DNA from: an archaeon CG07_land_8_20_14_0_80_38_8
GTDB lineage: Archaea; Nanobdellota; Nanobdellia; Tiddalikarchaeales; Tiddalikarchaeaceae
Reading direction: 5' to 3'
DNA length: 8,032 nucleotides
NCBI GenBank assembly: GCA_002779595.1
Contig: PEWF01000071.1
Location: 1-8,032 of the forward strand
Each line of letters opens with the position of its first letter. The stretch's first letter is position 1. Under the pieces are notes generated by a model that saw nothing but the letters and a program-made list of their open reading frames with translations, was not told the origin of the DNA and made no database searches. Position numbers and translations under genes: made by a program. Below, in pieces: positions 6,101-8,032 of this stretch.

Positions 6101-7228
6101 GCCGTTCAAGTCGCCGTCATTATAAGTTTCGAAATCGTCAAAGAAGTGGAACACTGCGGAGCCGTTGCTTTCACTGTTAACTGTTGAATTCCCGTAATAT
6201 GCGTAAAAAGTAATGCTTGCATTGTAAGGTATGAACTGCACTTTCACCCACACACTCGTGCTGGCTGTGTTGCATCCTGACTCTATCCAGTAATTCAGTT
6301 TTGTCCCGTTAGTAGTGTAGAATCTTATGTCATCGCAGTCCGCCTGCATCTTGCTTGCTGTGACAAGAGTGGCAGTGTCAAGAGTGATGTTAATTTCGTA
6401 ATCGTACAAATTATTGTATGAATTCTCATTGACTATTATTGGTTTCCTGTACGCGAATGTTGCATTGTGCCAGTCATTGCTCGCTGCTTCAATCCAATTA
6501 TTATTATAATACGCGCATAATCCCGCATTGTCGTCTATTTCCTCGTTCACGAAGCCGCCATTATGGCAGAAGTAAGAAGTGCTTCCGAGCGTTCCGTTGT
6601 AGAAATTGTCAGCGTAATAATCATCACCGCAGCAGCCGAACTCGGCACGCGTTGCATTGTATAATACAATAATTTCAGCGTGAGTGAGTGCGCGGTTGTA
6701 AACTCGGACTTCGTCAAGGGTGCCGTTAAAATTAGGAAAGTCGCTAGTGATTGAATCACTAATCCACAAAGCTGAAATAGTAGTCCCTGCTGATGAAGAG
6801 GTTTTGCCATAGGAAAAAGATGCAGTATTATCAGCACCATCCAAATAAGCTTTCATGCTGCCTGAAGCGTAAGTGCCATCCCAAGTGTAAACCATGTGAT
6901 GCCAATTATTGTCATTATAATTATCATTGCCCTGAATTATTCTCTGATACGTTAATGAAGGGCCGTTAATCTGGAACCAACTATCAGCAATTAGCCAGCC
7001 ATTATTGCCGTCAGGGCGGGTATCAAGTATTGTCTGCTCCCACTTACTTGACTTTATCCAGAACGCAACAGAAAAAGGAGTATTAAACTTAAAATTATTG
7101 ACACTGTTAACTGCTATGTAATCATTCACGCCGTCAAACTTCAAACCTTTAACATTCTCTCCCTGAACGTGCTCAGTGAATTGCGCGTGCTTGGACTCGT
7201 ATAATTCGCTGATTTCTTCAGGAGTTAA
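3119..7228 (-). CDS. Giant LamG/DUF2341 surface protein, C-terminal part (after the frame break)
   Basis: This is the downstream 1,369 codons of one gene whose front is at 7225-8032. It has no credible start of its own: the first start-like codon, a TTG at 7144, is a Leu inside a conserved LamG motif (GLKFDGVNDY). Counted from that Leu, the protein holds the rest of a LamG domain (1-168), a CCGDD module (171-210), DUF2341 (about 225-340), a lectin-like beta sandwich (341-520), two tandem 255-residue units (530-784 and 785-1038), a longer Cys-rich region with CCGDD and CCGNN (1041-1200), and a C-terminal Ig-like beta sandwich (about 1205-1312). Many N-x-S/T sequons suit a glycosylated exterior protein. 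LamG and related folds bind sugars or proteins, so adhesion or cell-cell contact is a reasonable inference. The C-terminus has no clear transmembrane or sorting signal. Confidence 0.85.
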   Translation of the reverse strand, partial: LTPEEISELYESKHAQFTEHVQGENVKGLKFDGVNDYIAVNSVNNFKFNTPFSVAFWIKSSKWEQTILDTRPDGNNGWLIADSWFQINGPSLTYQRIIQGNDNYNDNNWHHMVYTWDGTYASGSMKAYLDGADNTASFSYGKTSSSAGTTISALWISDSITSDFPNFNGTLDEVRVYNRALTHAEIIVLYNATRAEFGCCGDDYYADNFYNGTLGSTSYFCHNGGFVNEEIDDNAGLCAYYNNNWIEAASNDWHNATFAYRKPIIVNENSYNNLYDYEINITLDTATLVTASKMQADCDDIRFYTTNGTKLNYWIESGCNTASTSVWVKVQFIPYNASITFYAYYGNSTVNSESNGSAVFHFFDDFETYNDGDLNGQGGWSANAAFDVVTDQAKTGSKSIRLNIETNAYKTFTNISNVIIQGYMWGNLQRRAAYGIDEGSTNKLQTFFGAGNNIYYAASSGLADTNTNYVSNTWHKIEQRVLSTSHNLKVFIDNVEYVSAGTAASYNNLNTVHLWMGYDAGSEYARWDQLIVRNYAYPMPSVSFGNEVPFTSANRTYASCCGDDLINDNFYNATNAFGSVCYSGNYYFTALDRSETNCKSAGLDWISTPNYPGTYSFTDDNVGEFPSGWLNSLAADVTGVVSSEYEGHSKVFKITDLNAAGGGNVRNTISEHPTNGTIEFWALPSNNTQVTRIRIDNSSTYNFYVKFNSDGTLEYQNRAGLWVDIMPYSANTWYHIRIDFECGDGLYLGLLSDTFYVTINGILYGPYEYRFYSDYFNRLVFEFGNAENGYDFCLDAVGYSWDADYDLGDNSVASCCGDDNADDYFYNSTNAFGSICYYGNFHSIALDQSQTNCESEGLIWLANTDYLGTYSFTDDAVGGDPSGWTDTSGTGCTANIISGLDGHNKVYELVDNGAGAIIVSQTFPSVQVSGIVEMWVRVAATNKYFNVRLNPATESGGSAGMVAFSNDGKIYWYGSGTLLRSYTANNWYHIRIDFECSSGGYEGLGADQVYVYINGIKYGPYNFAVVKDSINAVELRTDSGTVGPTAYFDAVGYSWDTTYDIGDDTWGACCGDDSTSDSFFNSTTSCYGGVPNYCGVEDGVCPETYYPSMGCTPPDPDCASTDPDVNINYCANASTTWEWFSNYKTGNTQYCCGNNGEEDNWLSTTSCCYNGDNMTNGFINNSLFCLNGNLYDCNNQVSDAVIDTNVNTGEIRGILICATNNSWIEGGYGASELETTVLNSVLFSGQSYIGAVKFKIYNPSSAPQVYKFDLTYDRGYAHFTNTKTKNMQAIVQGFENSTNYIDIYPVISGTMTLTLTMTNLNNPDEVTINQFSVNIVANPPSNKIFDVYSLDEVTIFEILVNFLNKILVK
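3131..3143 (-). promoter_or_regulatory. Probable TATA box of tRNA-Ser inside the surface-protein gene
   Basis: The minus strand reads TTTAAATAAAATA 22-34 bases before the tRNA 5' end. These bases also encode part of the last eight codons of the surface protein, so promoter and coding sequence overlap. Confidence 0.5.
4031..4792 (-). repeat. Tandem unit 2 of the surface protein (254 codons)
   Basis: The unit starts at ASCCGDD and ends at YDIGDDTWG. It shares with unit 1 the sequence FYNSTNAFGS, the pair ALD and TNC, GTYSFTDD, the triplet SGW, NNWYHIRIDFEC, INGIKYGPY and FDAVGYSWD. DNA similarity remains visible: 4241-4270 matches 5003-5032 at 29 of 30 bases, 762 bases apart. Confidence 0.85.
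4793..5557 (-). repeat. Tandem unit 1 of the surface protein (255 codons)
   Basis: This unit has a Cys-rich head (CCGDD to about residue 575 of the downstream part), then a lectin-like beta sandwich with the NTWYHIRIDFEC and LDAVGYSWD motifs. The 23 bases at 5370-5392 recur exactly at 4605-4627 in unit 2, a spacing of 765 bases or 255 codons, showing an in-frame duplication. Confidence 0.85.
6125..6472 (-). other. DUF2341 domain region of the surface protein
   Basis: The sequence AYRKPIIVNENSYNNLYDYE, then ADCDDIRFYTTNGTKLNYWIE, then VKVQFIPYNASITFYAYYGN follows the DUF2341 pattern (a D-[DI]-R-F strand, a YWIE strand and a final YYGN). It continues into a FFDDFE-type lectin-like fold, the usual companion of this domain. 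Confidence 0.75.
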
Positions 7229-7782
7229 GCTTTGTCATAGACTGCGACTTCGTCAATTAATCCAGTATAATAATCCCCTGCACCACCCAACAATTTCCTA
7301 CCAATATTACAATTAGCAGCATCAGTCAAAGTAGTGCTCCCTAATGCAGCAGTATTATCTGCTTTGCCGTCAACGTATAAGCGCAATAATCCCCCCACCC
7401 TATCATAAACCACTACTCCATAATGCCAGACATTATCATTAACATTACTAATTGATGAAACCCCTGCAGTGCCAGCACCATCAGCATAAAACTTATTAGC
7501 ATTCACGTAAACCTGAAAACCAGTGCCTGTTCTCTTAGTAATCAAAGCACCAGTAGTGCTGGAAGTTTTAAACCAGAGAGAAATTGTTGCACTACCTGTC
7601 CCGAAATTAAAACCAGAACCGGTACCACAATCAACATAATCATTGCCGTCAAAGTATAATGAAGCGCTGCTAATGCCACTACTATTCCATGTTGCACCGG
7701 AAATAGCACCATTATTGCTGTAACTTGACGAGTCAACGGCGACAGTCCCGCTATTCTCGTCAAAGTGCCATAACCCGACAGT
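7163..7782 (-). other. LamG domain inserted within another LamG domain
   Basis: This stretch encodes a complete LamG domain (TVGLWHFDENSG through ELYES and a short linker). It separates the opening strands of an outer LamG (ending GTLYGS at 7783) from its continuation (GENVKGLKFDGVNDYI, about 7162-7118). In ordinary LamG domains those two outer pieces are nearly adjacent. The frame break at 7225-7236 lies near the end of this insert. Confidence 0.65.
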
Positions 7783-8032
7783 TGAGCCGTAAAGCGTGCC
7801 GTCATTCTTGCCTACCAAATCAACTGTCTTGTTCTCAGCGTCATTGTCAAACGAGTAATACGCAACTAGTCCGGTGCCGACATTGAACGCGCTCTCATTC
7901 GCGTGCTCTACCACTGTCGGCGCTGTTGAGGCGTACTTGCGGACGCGTATCATATTATAACGGGAATCAATAGTGTTGCCAATATTCCTTGCAAAACTCA
8001 TAAGGTTAATTCTTGCTGATGCTGAGTTAAAT
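7225..8032 (-). CDS. Giant LamG/DUF2341 surface protein, N-proximal part, open at the window edge
   Basis: The frame is open to the right edge, so the true start and signal peptide lie beyond the window. The ATG at 8001 is internal, with ten more codons upstream and no stop. The first 45 or so residues (for example RYNMIRVRKYASTAPTV) resemble the tail of another DUF2341-lectin unit; the same tail recurs downstream as WDQLIVRNYAYPMPSV. Next come the opening strands of a LamG domain (GLVAYYSFDN to GTLYGS, 7872-7783), then a complete second LamG domain beginning at TVGLWHFDENSG and reaching LIDEVAVYDKA before a TAA at 7227-7225. The expected continuation, LTPEEISELY, is present in the next frame, so the stop results from one missing base and both parts are one gene. 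Function: extracellular carbohydrate or protein binding, inferred from LamG. Confidence 0.8.
   Translation of the reverse strand, partial: FNSASARINLMSFARNIGNTIDSRYNMIRVRKYASTAPTVVEHANESAFNVGTGLVAYYSFDNDAENKTVDLVGKNDGTLYGSTVGLWHFDENSGTVAVDSSSYSNNGAISGATWNSSGISSASLYFDGNDYVDCGTGSGFNFGTGSATISLWFKTSSTTGALITKRTGTGFQVYVNANKFYADGAGTAGVSSISNVNDNVWHYGVVVYDRVGGLLRLYVDGKADNTAALGSTTLTDAANCNIGRKLLGGAGDYYTGLIDEVAVYDKA

Noticed and set aside
6547..6840. Alternative frames within the giant surface gene (for example 6547-6840 minus, 4654-4887 minus, 7542-7805 minus and several plus-strand frames)
   Set aside because: They are shadows of a continuous coding frame with clear LamG, DUF2341 and CCGDD homology. 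None has recognisable sequence of its own.
3119..7144. An independent 1,341-residue gene beginning at TTG 7144
   Set aside because: The TTG encodes the Leu of the conserved GLKFDG motif, and homologous sequence continues upstream to the frame break, so it is not a start.

Overview
The window looks like archaeal DNA, most likely from a DPANN-type lineage (Woesearchaeota/Pacearchaeota-like); that lineage is inference. Two tRNA genes carry introns between positions 37 and 38 that fold into bulge-helix-bulge splice motifs, and neither shows an encoded CCA where visible. Start regions carry TATA boxes rather than bacterial -35/-10 pairs, and one gene has a GGTGA-type ribosome site. The largest gene encodes a LamG/DUF2341 cell-surface protein of a kind common in these archaea.

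Left part (1-1060): the 5' part of an intron-containing tRNA-Val(UAC), cut by the window edge, is followed by two broken genes on the minus strand. One is the C-terminal end of a B12-binding radical SAM protein (DUF4070 region). The other is the N-terminal, DNA-binding part of a tyrosine integrase. A 36-bp inverted repeat sits between them. This looks like the scar of an old integration or rearrangement.

Middle (1059-2975): a 236-residue protein on the minus strand with a possible transglutaminase-like Cys-His-Asp triad is transcribed divergently from a two-gene HEPN/nucleotidyltransferase (MNT) operon. The operon reads as a toxin-antitoxin module: its promoter TATA box lies between two near-identical 39-bp repeats, and its genes overlap at GTGA. 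Short matches to the 3' end of the neighbouring tRNA-Ser gene occur at 1826-1836 and, less exactly, at 994-1005. This raises the possibility that these genes arrived as small islets at tRNA-Ser.

Right part (2976-8032): an intron-containing tRNA-Ser(GCU) follows, 9 bases after the stop of a giant surface-protein gene that fills the rest of the window and runs off its right edge (at least 1,637 residues visible). That protein has a LamG domain apparently inserted into another LamG domain, a DUF2341 plus lectin-like unit, two tandem units of about 255 residues, and recurring CCGDD cysteine modules. One missing base near 7225-7236 splits the reading frame inside a conserved LamG motif. This is either a sequencing error or a genuine inactivating or frameshifting event. 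By eye the region left of 3000 is more AT-rich than the surface gene, which fits an accessory islet.
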